From the NCBI GenBank assembly GCA_021775915.1, contig JAJFGW010000039.1, forward strand, positions 1 to 64,000: DNA of 64,000 nucleotides, in the 5' to 3' direction. Source of the DNA: Alphaproteobacteria bacterium (GTDB lineage Bacteria > Pseudomonadota > Alphaproteobacteria > Micavibrionales > Micavibrionaceae). Numbering within the stretch: position 1 is the first letter of the stretch; every line of letters begins with the position of its first letter. A program made the position numbers and the translations under genes. The notes beneath the pieces were generated by a model. That model saw nothing but the letters and a program-made list of their open reading frames with translations, did not search any database and was not told where the DNA came from. Of the stretch, positions 1 to 9,348 are shown piece by piece.

Positions 1-3000
1 ACAAAAGCTCTGTCAGGCTGCCGTCATCAAAGATGACATCAGCAAGACCGAAGGCCAGATCCAGAACAGTACCAAAATCAAAAGTTTCCGCGTCCCATGT
101 CATGGAATCGATGCCGGCAGTATAAACTTCGTTTTCTTCAATCAGCGTTGCGCCGCTGTTTAGAACTTCGATGCCGTGTCCGCCTGTGGCCGTTACATTA
201 TTGTCAGCAATAACGACCGAGTAATCGTCCTGTGCGGTGAAGGTACCCTCAACCCGGATACCGGCCCCGTCCGCGAATGGAACGGTGATTGTGTCTTCTA
301 CATCGTCATAGAAGCTTTCCAGTGTGGTAAATAAGCCTTCCAGATCGCCGAAGTCAAAACCGTCTTCAAGATCAAATTCTTCGCCCAGCCAGTTAGTGAA
401 GCCAATACCGGTCAGGAATAAATCGTTACCCGCAATAACGGTCATCGCGCCGTCCAGCACTTCGATACCGTCGCCGCCCGTTGCGGCAATCTCGTTACCG
501 AGGATATTCAGGCCAGCGCCGTATCCCTCAAATTCACCTTCCCATTCACTATCTTCGCCAACACCATCCGCGTGGATGCCGTCTTCGCCGGTCAGGAATA
601 TCTGGTTTTCAATGATAGCAATATCGCCGCCGCCATTGACATTCATGCCGTGGCCAAGAATGCCGCCTACAAAGTTACCGGCGATTTCAACGTTCCAGCT
701 ATTGCCGACATTTACGCCGTTCCCGGCGCTAAGCCCGACAAGGTTATCATAAATTCCGATCCATGAACTGCCGGTGACATCAATGCCGTTGCCACCTGTC
801 AACATGACCATGTTCTCATAAACATAGCTATTATTAACAGTGTTCAGCGCGATGCCATGACCGCCGATCGGGCCGAATTCAAAGTCGAAGAAGTCAGCGC
901 CAAGCACGTTGCCATAGACATCAACTTCATTGCTGTTACTGACAACTATGCCGTTATTTGTCGTGCTGAAAATGTCATTGTTGGAAATCGTTGCGCCATT
1001 ATTACCGTATACATCGATACCATCATCGCCCGCTCCGGCGATGTAGTTGTAATCGATATAAGCGTCTTCGCCGCCGAGAACATTAATACCGTCCTGACCA
1101 GCGTCATAAATTTCGTTCATGGAAATTTCGACATTATTGCTCGGATTAACCTTGATACCGTGCCAGTCAGCACCATTGACATTGTTACCGAAGATATCGC
1201 TGTCATGGCTACCTGAAAGGTAAATGCCGTTCTCATCGGTGTCATTAACAGTGTTCCAGCTGACATAAGCCTCATCGCTGTTCTCGACATAAATGCCGTT
1301 GCCACCTGTATCACGAACCTGGTTATCAAAGACAGCGACGTCATAACCGCCATTAACCTCGATACCGTTATCCGTAGTGCCGCGAACGCGGTTGCCGTGA
1401 ATGCTAACGTCTTCGCCGCTGACGCTTACGCCGCCGCTGAATGATACGTGAATACCTTCATCACCGGCACCATCGACATCATTATCTTCAATCTCGACAT
1501 TGGCGTTGCCTTTAACGCGGATGCCGTCATCACCGGAGTTATCAACGTCATTATCAAAGATGTAAGCGTTCTCACCGCCTTCAACCCGGATGCCGTCAAC
1601 AGCGGCATTTGTTACAGTGTTGTATTGGATTGTTACCCCATCGCTGTCGGTTGAGAGAATGCCATGAGCACCAGCATTGCTAACTGTGTTACCGGAAATA
1701 GTAGTACCAGAACTCGGGTTAATAGAAATACCGTTGGAAACGGTTTGGTTAACAGCGTTACCAGAGATGTTAGCATTCGAGGAATTGTTAACGTCAATAC
1801 CTTCGCCTTTGATATTGTCGACGCCGCCAAATGTACCAACCTCGTTATTGGTGATAATAATACCCGCGCTGTTCGTGGCTTCGATGCCATCGCCGGTATT
1901 GTTGTAAACTCTGTTTGCCGTGACGCCGCCGACTGTAATACCCGTGCTGTCTGCAATAGTAATACCGTTCAGAGCTGTTTGTCTGGCTGTGTTACCCCTC
2001 AGCTCTGCGCCATTGCTGCCATTATGTACGAAAAAGCCGTGGCCCAATGTATCTTCAGCAAAGTTGCTGAAAAGAGTAGCGTTCGTAGAGCCGTCAATAT
2101 TGAATCCGTGTCCGCCAATGCTACCGGCAGAGCCGAAGGCACCCACACTATTGCCAGCCACAGTACTATTATTGCCACCTAAAACACGGACGCCATCTGC
2201 GCCGGTATTATCAATTTTGTTGTTGGTGACAGAAATATCATCGCTGCCTTCTACATTTACACCGTGTGATCCGGTGCCCCTTACTTTGTTGCTGAATACC
2301 CGAAGATTGTCAGCGCTGTCAGCGTGAATACCTTCGCCGCCAATATTGTTGTTACCAAGAAATGTTCCGGTGCTGTCTGTACCGACGTAGTTTAGGCCAA
2401 CATCTACATTGTTACTGTTGGTTATAAAAATACCATCCGCATCACTGCCGGCAACGGCATCACGCACAGTGTTATGGGCGATGAAGTTCGCGCCGATATT
2501 AACACCTGAAGCAGTATCAAGTTTGATACCCACAATACTGAAGCCTGTGACTATATTGCCACCTGCCAGAACGCCGTCGCCGATTCTAATATTATCGCTA
2601 TTTTTGACAGAGATGCCGGTTGCAAAGTCATGGATGTCGTTGCCCTGAATTTTGATCCAATCACTGTCATCAACATCGATACCTGTGACGCTGTTACCGA
2701 ACAGATGGTTGCCAACAACGCTTAAGCCATCAACGGACTTTGCGATCACGCCATAATCAACGCTGGTTATCGTGTTACCTGAAATGCTGTTCGTACCGGT
2801 TGTGCCGTTCATATCAACGCCGGTTTCAAAATCATCAATCGTGTTGTTCGTGACATTAATATTGCTGCCGTCATTCACATCAACGGCTGTTTCATCGTTG
2901 TCGCCATAGATGAAGTTGCCATCAAGATCGACGTTACTGCTGTCTGAAATGTTAACCGCGGTATGCTGTACTTCCTCGATAGTGTTACCGGAAATTGTAA

Positions 3001-5692
3001 CGCCGTCAGAATCTGTAAGCACGATCGCTGTCGTTGAAATACCGTTACCATCAATAACATTGTTGCTGATACTGCTCACACCTGTCAGGAACGAGAAGTT
3101 TACGCCCTGCGCCGTAGTGTTTTTGATCAGGTTGTTCAGCAATGAGACATTTGTTGCGCCATTACCAAAGGCACCCCAGAGGCCGCCTGTGAAGATATTG
3201 TTTTGGACAGTGGCATTGTTGCTACCGGAAAGATCAACACCGGCAAGGCCGTTACCAACGGTAAAGCCGTCAACTGTGACGCCATCACCTGTAACCGTAA
3301 AGCCAGCGGCCAGACCCGGGAGAACCGTAGTTTCAGCGCTGCGCACGCCTGTGTTCGGATCAATACCTGCATTGGCACCATTTAAAGTAATGTCGTCCTT
3401 GCCGACCGTAACAGCTTCAGCATAAGTGCCTGCTGCTACATTTACCACAGCACCAACACCAGAACCGGCAACAGCAAGCCCGTCCATGATTTGCGCGGCA
3501 TTACTTTGAACATTAACAGTTGTGCCCGTACCATTAATCACGCCTGAATCAAGATCAGCGTTCAGGTTGATGTCCGGTGCATTAAAATCAATACTGTCAG
3601 CCGTTACCGTGCCATTAACATTAATCTCATCCGTATTAACATCGAGATCAGCAAAGCTGGATGCATTATCAAAGTTAACCGAAGAGGCCGCCAAAGCGTT
3701 CAATTCAGTCAGACCAATATGTGTCAGATCAGCAAAAGAAGTATGAATGTCTGTGGTATTGGAGCTTCCCGCATCCGCATTACCAACAACCAGTTTAGCG
3801 GCTGTGATGTTATCAAGCTCGTTCTGGTTCAGGTTCAGACCAACACCGGAGGTGCCAAGGCCAATCTTGCCAAGCGTCTTACGGAAGAAAGAAACCGTAC
3901 CCGTCCCAGCATCAAGATCACCGTTAAGGGCAACAATATCCGTTGTAATAACAGCATCGCCATTATTTGTATCAACAGACCCCGCACCAGATTGAACCGT
4001 GAGGCTGTCGGCCGTAAAATCAACACCCGTCGTTGATAACGCCGCATTCACAAAGATGTCATCCGTATTCACAACAAGGTCACCAAAGCTTGCCGCATCA
4101 GAGAAAGTTACGGAAGAAGCGGCCAGCGCGTTCAGTGTTGTCGTGCCAAAGGCTGTCATATCAACGGTGCCGACAGTGATGTCAGTTGTGTTTGAAGTTC
4201 CGGCATCGCCAGAGCCAATAACAAGAGAACTTGTCATGATATTATCAAGCTCACCTTGGTCAAGACCAAGACCCATCGCCAGCAACTCCGCACTTGCCTG
4301 ATCGGATGCGGCCTGCGCCAATACTACACCGAGAGCCGCCTCCGCCCTACGCACGCGAATGTTCGCCCGCGCCAAATCTGCTTCAGCTTGCGCCACAGCA
4401 AGCGCCCGGTCCTGTGGGTTGCCTATAGCTTGTGCATCTGCCAAGTCCTGCAGCGCTATCACCAGCCCCGCATCTGCGGCATCTATTGCTATTTGTGCGT
4501 CACCTGCCGTTAGTCCAGGATCCACAGTTAAGCCTGAGTCAGTAGCTTCTTGTAACGCTGCGGCCAAAGCAGCATCTGCATCTGCCGCTGCCTGCTCTAT
4601 CGCTGATGTATCAGCATCGGTAAGAGTAATGACACCGTCGGTTCTGCGCAGGATGGCAACTAAATTAGCTGTCATGTCGCCCTTAACATCGAGACTATCT
4701 GTTTCCAGTGTGATGGTATCAGCATCTACATCAGCGCCCGCTTTAACACGGATAGACGCGCCGCTTGCATCAACGCTACCGGCGTCAATATCACCGGCAA
4801 GCTGAACACGACCGGCACTGCCGCCGCGCAGGACGATTTTACCGTCGGCTTCTGTGGCAGAGGTAACATCGACAACTCCGTCAAGGTTAATAACATTATT
4901 AACAATCGCCTTCGCGGCATCGACCGTCATTAAGACATTACCACCTTCAGCGTTTATTGTACCGGCAGCAGCATTAACAAGCCGGGCTTCTGCAAGCTGG
5001 CCATCTACGGCGATTTCGTACAGCCCATCACCATACATATCTACAGTCACTTTGTTACCGGCAGCAAAAGCAACCGTACCAAGGCGGGCGTTAATAACGC
5101 CGCGGTTTACGACATTCGGAGAAACAAAAGCAGCAAGACCACCATCAGCGACCGTCATCGATCCACGATTGATAATTTCACCACTGCCGAAATTACCAAT
5201 TTCAACACTGGTGGCTCCGGCAAGAAATCCAGGAACATCGAGAATTTCACCTGTAGACACAACAAATTTAGTAGAATCAACCATTGAATCTGCGCCAAAA
5301 ACTACACCATTCGGATCCATCAGCCAGCACTCACCGGAACAACTCAGGTGCCCCATAATAAAGGTTGGATCATTCTCAGTATCTTTTCCGTAAAATCTGT
5401 CGGCGTTAACGCGCACTTTCCAATCTGCGTTAATATCCAAATCACCCTCGATAGAACAGGAGCTCCCCACACAATCAAGTGTCGTTTCATTAACGCCAAC
5501 CGTTGTGTTTGATGAAGTGCCATGCGTATCTGTTGTTGTGCCCGGAACCCAGTTATCCGCATTTGCCGGACTCGCCGAAAGCAAAACCGCACCGGCTGCT
5601 GCAATGGCAGTTGATGCCATGAGCGCCTTGAGCTTTTTGCTCGTATATCTAAGTGTGTCTTCTTTTTGATCCGGGGTGATGAATTTGGTCAT
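1..5692 (-). CDS. TpsA-type two-partner secretion exoprotein, C-terminus beyond window
   Basis: Large secreted adhesin-like protein; about 1897 codons are visible and the frame is still open at base 1, so the 3' end lies outside. The ATG at 5692 has AAGGAAGAG just upstream. Residues 1-45 form a long signal peptide ending SPANA. A TPS (haemagglutination-activity) domain follows, with the hallmark DPNGVVFG near residue 127 and the STKFVVST segment after it. Residues about 358-470 are an alanine-rich, probably helical insertion. About 470-720 hold two related units of roughly 140 residues. From about 758 onward come very many short parallel beta-helix repeats of the type GI-V--S--V-I--N-I, as in NosD/PbH1 proteins. 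The divergent gene at 6115 encodes the matching TpsB transporter. Ligand and role (adhesion, biofilm, contact inhibition) cannot be told without the C-terminus. Confidence 0.9.
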   Translation of the reverse strand, partial: MTKFITPDQKEDTLRYTSKKLKALMASTAIAAAGAVLLSASPANADNWVPGTTTDTHGTSSNTTVGVNETTLDCVGSSCSIEGDLDINADWKVRVNADRFYGKDTENDPTFIMGHLSCSGECWLMDPNGVVFGADSMVDSTKFVVSTGEILDVPGFLAGATSVEIGNFGSGEIINRGSMTVADGGLAAFVSPNVVNRGVINARLGTVAFAAGNKVTVDMYGDGLYEIAVDGQLAEARLVNAAAGTINAEGGNVLMTVDAAKAIVNNVINLDGVVDVTSATEADGKIVLRGGSAGRVQLAGDIDAGSVDASGASIRVKAGADVDADTITLETDSLDVKGDMTANLVAILRRTDGVITLTDADTSAIEQAAADADAALAAALQEATDSGLTVDPGLTAGDAQIAIDAADAGLVIALQDLADAQAIGNPQDRALAVAQAEADLARANIRVRRAEAALGVVLAQAASDQASAELLAMGLGLDQGELDNIMTSSLVIGSGDAGTSNTTDITVGTVDMTAFGTTTLNALAASSVTFSDAASFGDLVVNTDDIFVNAALSTTGVDFTADSLTVQSGAGSVDTNNGDAVITTDIVALNGDLDAGTGTVSFFRKTLGKIGLGTSGVGLNLNQNELDNITAAKLVVGNADAGSSNTTDIHTSFADLTHIGLTELNALAASSVNFDNASSFADLDVNTDEINVNGTVTADSIDFNAPDINLNADLDSGVINGTGTTVNVQSNAAQIMDGLAVAGSGVGAVVNVAAGTYAEAVTVGKDDITLNGANAGIDPNTGVRSAETTVLPGLAAGFTVTGDGVTVDGFTVGNGLAGVDLSGSNNATVQNNIFTGGLWGAFGNGATNVSLLNNLIKNTTAQGVNFSFLTGVSSISNNVIDGNGISTTAIVLTDSDGVTISGNTIEEVQHTAVNISDSSNVDLDGNFIYGDNDETAVDVNDGSNINVTNNTIDDFETGVDMNGTTGTNSISGNTITSVDYGVIAKSVDGLSVVGNHLFGNSVTGIDVDDSDWIKIQGNDIHDFATGISVKNSDNIRIGDGVLAGGNIVTGFSIVGIKLDTASGVNIGANFIAHNTVRDAVAGSDADGIFITNSNNVDVGLNYVGTDSTGTFLGNNNIGGEGIHADSADNLRVFSNKVRGTGSHGVNVEGSDDISVTNNKIDNTGADGVRVLGGNNSTVAGNSVGAFGSAGSIGGHGFNIDGSTNATLFSNFAEDTLGHGFFVHNGSNGAELRGNTARQTALNGITIADSTGITVGGVTANRVYNNTGDGIEATNSAGIIITNNEVGTFGGVDNIKGEGIDVNNSSNANISGNAVNQTVSNGISINPSSGTTISGNTVSNAGAHGILSTDSDGVTIQYNTVTNAAVDGIRVEGGENAYIFDNDVDNSGDDGIRVKGNANVEIEDNDVDGAGDEGIHVSFSGGVSVSGEDVSIHGNRVRGTTDNGIEVNGGYDVAVFDNQVRDTGGNGIYVENSDEAYVSWNTVNDTDENGIYLSGSHDSDIFGNNVNGADWHGIKVNPSNNVEISMNEIYDAGQDGINVLGGEDAYIDYNYIAGAGDDGIDVYGNNGATISNNDIFSTTNNGIVVSNSNEVDVYGNVLGADFFDFEFGPIGGHGIALNTVNNSYVYENMVMLTGGNGIDVTGSSWIGIYDNLVGLSAGNGVNVGNSWNVEIAGNFVGGILGHGMNVNGGGDIAIIENQIFLTGEDGIHADGVGEDSEWEGEFEGYGAGLNILGNEIAATGGDGIEVLDGAMTVIAGNDLFLTGIGFTNWLGEEFDLEDGFDFGDLEGLFTTLESFYDDVEDTITVPFADGAGIRVEGTFTAQDDYSVVIADNNVTATGGHGIEVLNSGATLIEENEVYTAGIDSMTWDAETFDFGTVLDLAFGLADVIFDDGSLTELL

Positions 5693-6114
5693 TTTAACAC
5701 TCTTCCTTTTCTTTTACGTCCTTGCGGTCACACGCGTTTTCGGCGCAAATTTTAAGTCTTGTTACTTCTAATGTTTTTTTCCGTTTTTGTATCTATTTTT
5801 CTTCACTTAATCCTCAATTGATTAGACTTAAAATATGCCCATCCGAGATTAGATGATGATGTTATAACGCCGTTTAAAAGAAAAATGCAAGAAAATACAT
5901 TAAGGAAAATAAACTATTTTAGATCACGTTTTATTACATGTTTCGGAAAATGAAAGAACACCTGCGTATTTGACTGCAAATTAGAAAAAACTAATATTGT
6001 TGGCTTTTTGTAAAAGATAGCGCAAAATCACATATAAAGCTTTTCAATGAATCGTTTTTATCATACAACACCATCCAGAATAGTTTTTTAGATGAAGGCA
6101 GAAGGAAAAAATCC
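5693..6114. other. tpsA/tpsB divergent intergenic region
   Basis: AT-rich 422-base region with no credible gene. It holds the two divergent start regions. An exact 11-base inverted repeat (ATTTTAAGTCT at 5749-5759, AGACTTAAAAT at 5824-5834) lies on the tpsA side and could be a leader stem or a pair of regulator half sites. A sigma-70-like promoter for tpsB is listed separately. Confidence 0.6.
5970..5998 (+). promoter_or_regulatory. candidate sigma-70 promoter of tpsB
   Basis: TTGACT (5970-5975), a 17-base spacer, then AATATT (5993-5998). The -35 matches consensus at five of six positions and the -10 at four of six. It would leave a leader of about 110 bases before the start at 6115. Confidence 0.45.
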
Positions 6115-7842
6115 ATGAATAAGGTGCTAACACGCGCACTAAAAGGTGCAGTTTTCTCACTTGCTTTTATGGGCATGGCCACACAGGCCATCGCGCAAGT
6201 ACCACCACCACAACAAACCGGCATCGCCAGCCCGGGCCGGGCGAAGGATCAGTTCCTTGAAGAAAAATTTGTGCCGCGCGTTACGCCTAAAGTCGAAGTA
6301 AAGAAACTACGCATTGAAGGCGCCCCTGCCGGTGCCGAAGATATAAAATTTGAGCTTGGCGGCATTACGATGGAGGGGGCAACAGCCTACCCCAAACAAG
6401 AGCTGCGCATGCTTTATGGCGCGCAAATCGGAAAAACAGTTACTTTGGCCGACCTTTATGCCGTTGCGGCTGACCTGACCCGGAAATACCGGAATGACGG
6501 TTATATCCTGACACAAGTTGTTGTACCGCCTCAAACCATTGAAGGTGGCATTGCCCGCTTAAAGGTTATTGAGGGTACAGTCGATAATATTGAGGTCAGA
6601 GGGCCAAAAGACGGAACGCTCGATCTGATTCGTAAATATGCCTCACAGATAAAAATAAACGGGCCGCTAAATTCCAAAGATTTGGAACGCGCCCTGCTCC
6701 TGATTAACGACCTTGCCGGTGTCGATGCGCGGGGCGTTCTTAACCCCTCTCCGGATAAATCAGGGACAGCCGACCTTATCATTATTGTCGAACGCAAAGG
6801 CTACGATGCCCAAATCGGCGTTGATAACTTCGGCACACGTTTTCTCGGCCCCGTACAACTTAGCGCGGCAGCAGTGCTGAACTCATTTTTTGACAATAAT
6901 GAGAAAATAACAGCGCAAGCTGTGATGGCACCGGAAATGGACGGCTTTAAAGAGCTGTTATACGGATCATTGTCCTATGAGCAACCTATCTGGTCTCGTG
7001 GTACAACACTGGGCCTGTCTGCTAGCCATACAATTACAGACCCCGGATTTTCACTAAAACAGTTCGGTGTTAAAGGCCGCTCCACTAGCTTAAGCGCGAA
7101 AATCGAACATCCTTTTGTCCGTTCACGCTCTTTGAATATAAGTGGCCGTACAATATTTGATTACCGCGAAGTCACCTCAAAGAACAACATTCCTGTTGAT
7201 CCAACGCGAAAAGACCATATCCGCTCGCTGCGCGTTGGCGGAACAGTGGAAACACTGGATAACTTCATGGGCGTTGCCTACAACGTCTTTGATCTGGAGC
7301 TTTCAAAAGGTCTGGATGTTCTCGGCGCTAGCGGCGAAAACCGGGCAAATGTTAGCCGCCCTGCTGCCGACACGACTTTCTTCAAAATGAACGCTGAAAT
7401 ACAAAGATTGCAACGCGTCTTATCCGATGTAAATCTGTTAGTTGGTGTTACCGGCCAATGGTCTAATAACGCGCTGCTGAGTTCCGAAGAATTTGGCGTA
7501 GGCGGCATGAATTATGGTCGCGGGTTTGATTCATCAGAAATCATTGGCGATGACGGTATTGCCGGCAAGCTTGAAGTACAATGGAGCGAGCCTTACGCGC
7601 TCTCTTTGCTTGATACTTACCAGCTTTACGGCTTTTATGATGCTGGCCGCACCTGGAACGACGATGCCACGACCCGCGCAACCCAGAAAGAAACACTGGT
7701 TTCAACCGGCCTTGGTATTCGCGCTGACTTCAGCGACGTAACGACAGCGGGCTTTATGATGGCCTTCCCCTTACGGAACACACCGCAAACACAGGGCGAC
7801 AAAGACCCACGCTTTTTTGTAAATTTGAACCGCCAGTTCTAG
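6115..7842 (+). CDS. TpsB/ShlB-family outer-membrane transporter
   Basis: Omp85-superfamily pore that secretes the divergently encoded TpsA across the outer membrane; 575 residues is usual for the family. A signal peptide ends near AIAQ (about residue 28). POTRA-like modules follow (VKKLRIEGAPAG, then LTRKYRNDGYILTQVVVPP around residue 125 and IEGTVDNIEVRG). The second half is a 16-strand-type barrel. The segment GGMNYGRGFDSSE near residue 470 corresponds to the VRGY/F motif of loop L6. The protein ends in phenylalanine (LNRQF), the usual outer-membrane insertion signal. AGAAGGA lies eight bases before the ATG. It converges with the lipoprotein gene at 7882. Confidence 0.93.
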   Translation: MNKVLTRALKGAVFSLAFMGMATQAIAQVPPPQQTGIASPGRAKDQFLEEKFVPRVTPKVEVKKLRIEGAPAGAEDIKFELGGITMEGATAYPKQELRMLYGAQIGKTVTLADLYAVAADLTRKYRNDGYILTQVVVPPQTIEGGIARLKVIEGTVDNIEVRGPKDGTLDLIRKYASQIKINGPLNSKDLERALLLINDLAGVDARGVLNPSPDKSGTADLIIIVERKGYDAQIGVDNFGTRFLGPVQLSAAAVLNSFFDNNEKITAQAVMAPEMDGFKELLYGSLSYEQPIWSRGTTLGLSASHTITDPGFSLKQFGVKGRSTSLSAKIEHPFVRSRSLNISGRTIFDYREVTSKNNIPVDPTRKDHIRSLRVGGTVETLDNFMGVAYNVFDLELSKGLDVLGASGENRANVSRPAADTTFFKMNAEIQRLQRVLSDVNLLVGVTGQWSNNALLSSEEFGVGGMNYGRGFDSSEIIGDDGIAGKLEVQWSEPYALSLLDTYQLYGFYDAGRTWNDDATTRATQKETLVSTGLGIRADFSDVTTAGFMMAFPLRNTPQTQGDKDPRFFVNLNRQF

Positions 7843-7881
7843 GGTTAATTAGACATCGCTATCAGGGCTGATAAATAGCTC

Positions 7882-8490
7882 TTAGTGCAAATGCATCTTC
7901 TCGCTAAGGGTTCTGACTACGGTCTCATCAACATCCTTCATCAGGCTCTCAAGAAACAGGAATTTTTCCTGCTCCTTTTCTGCCAGCGAGTACCCTTGCG
8001 GAATGGCTATTGAACGCCGCATATTCAAAATGGAATGCACACTCTGGGCGCCGTCATTAGAAACCGTGTAAAGCCTGATTTTCATCGAAACTTCGTAAAG
8101 ATCCTTGCGCTTCACCCCAAGCCAACCTGCAAAATTGCCAATCGGCTGCACCAGGCTATGGTGAATATTAACATCATCAATGATAAATTTAAGCGTCCCT
8201 TCCGATCCCGCCGGGTGGATACGATTTTCAGCATAGCGCCGCAAAGCAATATCCGGCGGTGTCGGGAAACTTGAAGACACATCCTGAGCGTCTATCGCAG
8301 GGTCATAACGATTTTCTATCTCTATAGAAGCGACATTCACAGAAAAAGGCTCCACATGCGCAAATGTCATGTCCGGCAGTGGCTTTCCTTCCGGAGATGA
8401 AGACGAACACGCCCCCAGAGCCAGAACGCTGCCCAAAATTAACAGGCAAACAGAAAAACAACGAAACCTAGAATAGTTAGATAAACTCAT
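7882..8490 (-). CDS. outer-membrane-type lipoprotein of unknown function
   Basis: About 202 residues with a lipoprotein signal; the lipobox LGAC puts the acylated Cys at residue 28. The ATG at 8490 is preferred over the one at 8526 because GAGG lies upstream, overlapping the stop of the permease gene, and because it gives a standard signal length. The mature part has a PPDIALRRYAENRI helix followed by beta-rich sequence (LKFIIDDVNI). From memory this resembles a widespread alphaproteobacterial family with no known function; I cannot confirm it. It lies 13 bases behind the permease gene and is almost certainly cotranscribed with it. Confidence 0.75.
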   Translation of the reverse strand: MSLSNYSRFRCFSVCLLILGSVLALGACSSSSPEGKPLPDMTFAHVEPFSVNVASIEIENRYDPAIDAQDVSSSFPTPPDIALRRYAENRIHPAGSEGTLKFIIDDVNIHHSLVQPIGNFAGWLGVKRKDLYEVSMKIRLYTVSNDGAQSVHSILNMRRSIAIPQGYSLAEKEQEKFLFLESLMKDVDETVVRTLSEKMHLH

Positions 8491-8503
8491 TTTATACGTA
8501 ACC

Positions 8504-9322
8504 TCAGCTCTTAATTTTATAACCACTGCGCAACATCCACAGGCAAAGCATAACCAGAAGGAAATTAATCACAACCAGAAACATTACCCCTATGGCAGGA
8601 TTGCCATCAGACTGCCCAATAAAGCCGTAACGAAACCCGTCAATCATATGAAAAAACGGATTGTAATGAGCCACCATCTGCCACGCGTCGGGCAAGCGAT
8701 CAATTGAATAAAACGTCCCTGAGAGAAAAGTCAAAGGCGTCACAACAAAATTTGTTACAGCCGCAATATGATCGAATTTTTCAGACCATATTCCCGCCGC
8801 CAGCCCTAAACTAGACAGCATCATGGTTCCTAAAAAGGCAGAGGCCATAATATAAAAAACGGAATGGATAGAAACAGACACAAAAAAGCTCATCGCTATG
8901 CATGCCGCCAGCCCGACAAACAAGCCCCGCAATATACCGCCTATGACAAAACCTATAAAAAGTTCCCCGGCGCTTAAAGGCGGCATCATCACATCAACGA
9001 TATTGCCCTGAATTTTTGAAATAACCAGAGACGACGATGTATTGGAAAATGAGTTTTGTACCATCGTCATCATAATCAGGCCCGGCGCAAGAAATTGAAG
9101 GTAAGGAACATCTCCTATAAATTGCGTCAGCCCCCCAAATGCCAGCGCAAAGATGGCATAAAACAGCAATGTGGTAATAACCGGCGCGGTAATTGTCTGA
9201 GTATAAACACTTAAGAAGCGCCCAACCTCCTTATTAACCAGCGTCATTAGCCCTCTTCCGTTAATACCCTTTATTTTTCTGGGCTGGAGGGCTTGCTGTT
9301 TTACTGCTAAATCTGACATCAT
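8504..9322 (-). CDS. ABC-2 type transporter permease (YadH/NodJ-like)
   Basis: Integral membrane component of an ABC exporter, 272 residues, with about six hydrophobic segments from residue 45 on. The central part (FLAPGLIMMTMVQNSF, LVISKIQGNIVDVMMPPLS) and the TFLSGTFYSIDRLP segment are typical of ABC-2 permeases of the YadH/NodJ group, which export polysaccharide, lipid or drugs. Two adjacent ATGs (9322, 9319) are possible starts. No ATP-binding subunit is encoded next to it or elsewhere in the window, so its partner must be elsewhere. A lipoprotein gene follows directly. Confidence 0.9.
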   Translation of the reverse strand: MMSDLAVKQQALQPRKIKGINGRGLMTLVNKEVGRFLSVYTQTITAPVITTLLFYAIFALAFGGLTQFIGDVPYLQFLAPGLIMMTMVQNSFSNTSSSLVISKIQGNIVDVMMPPLSAGELFIGFVIGGILRGLFVGLAACIAMSFFVSVSIHSVFYIMASAFLGTMMLSSLGLAAGIWSEKFDHIAAVTNFVVTPLTFLSGTFYSIDRLPDAWQMVAHYNPFFHMIDGFRYGFIGQSDGNPAIGVMFLVVINFLLVMLCLWMLRSGYKIKS

Positions 9323-9348
9323 AAGACCTGAAGGAAGCGATTAAGTTC

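Noticed and set aside
324-5393. Many open frames of 60-180 codons on the plus strand across the first 5.4 kb
   Set aside because: They are antisense to tpsA. Their content (Thr/Ile/Pro/Asn-rich) mirrors the repeats on the other strand, and none has a ribosome-binding site or recognisable domain.
7843-7881. TATCAG-GG-CTGATA between tpsB and the lipoprotein gene as a bidirectional terminator
   Set aside because: The loop of two bases is too small and no T tract follows on either strand.
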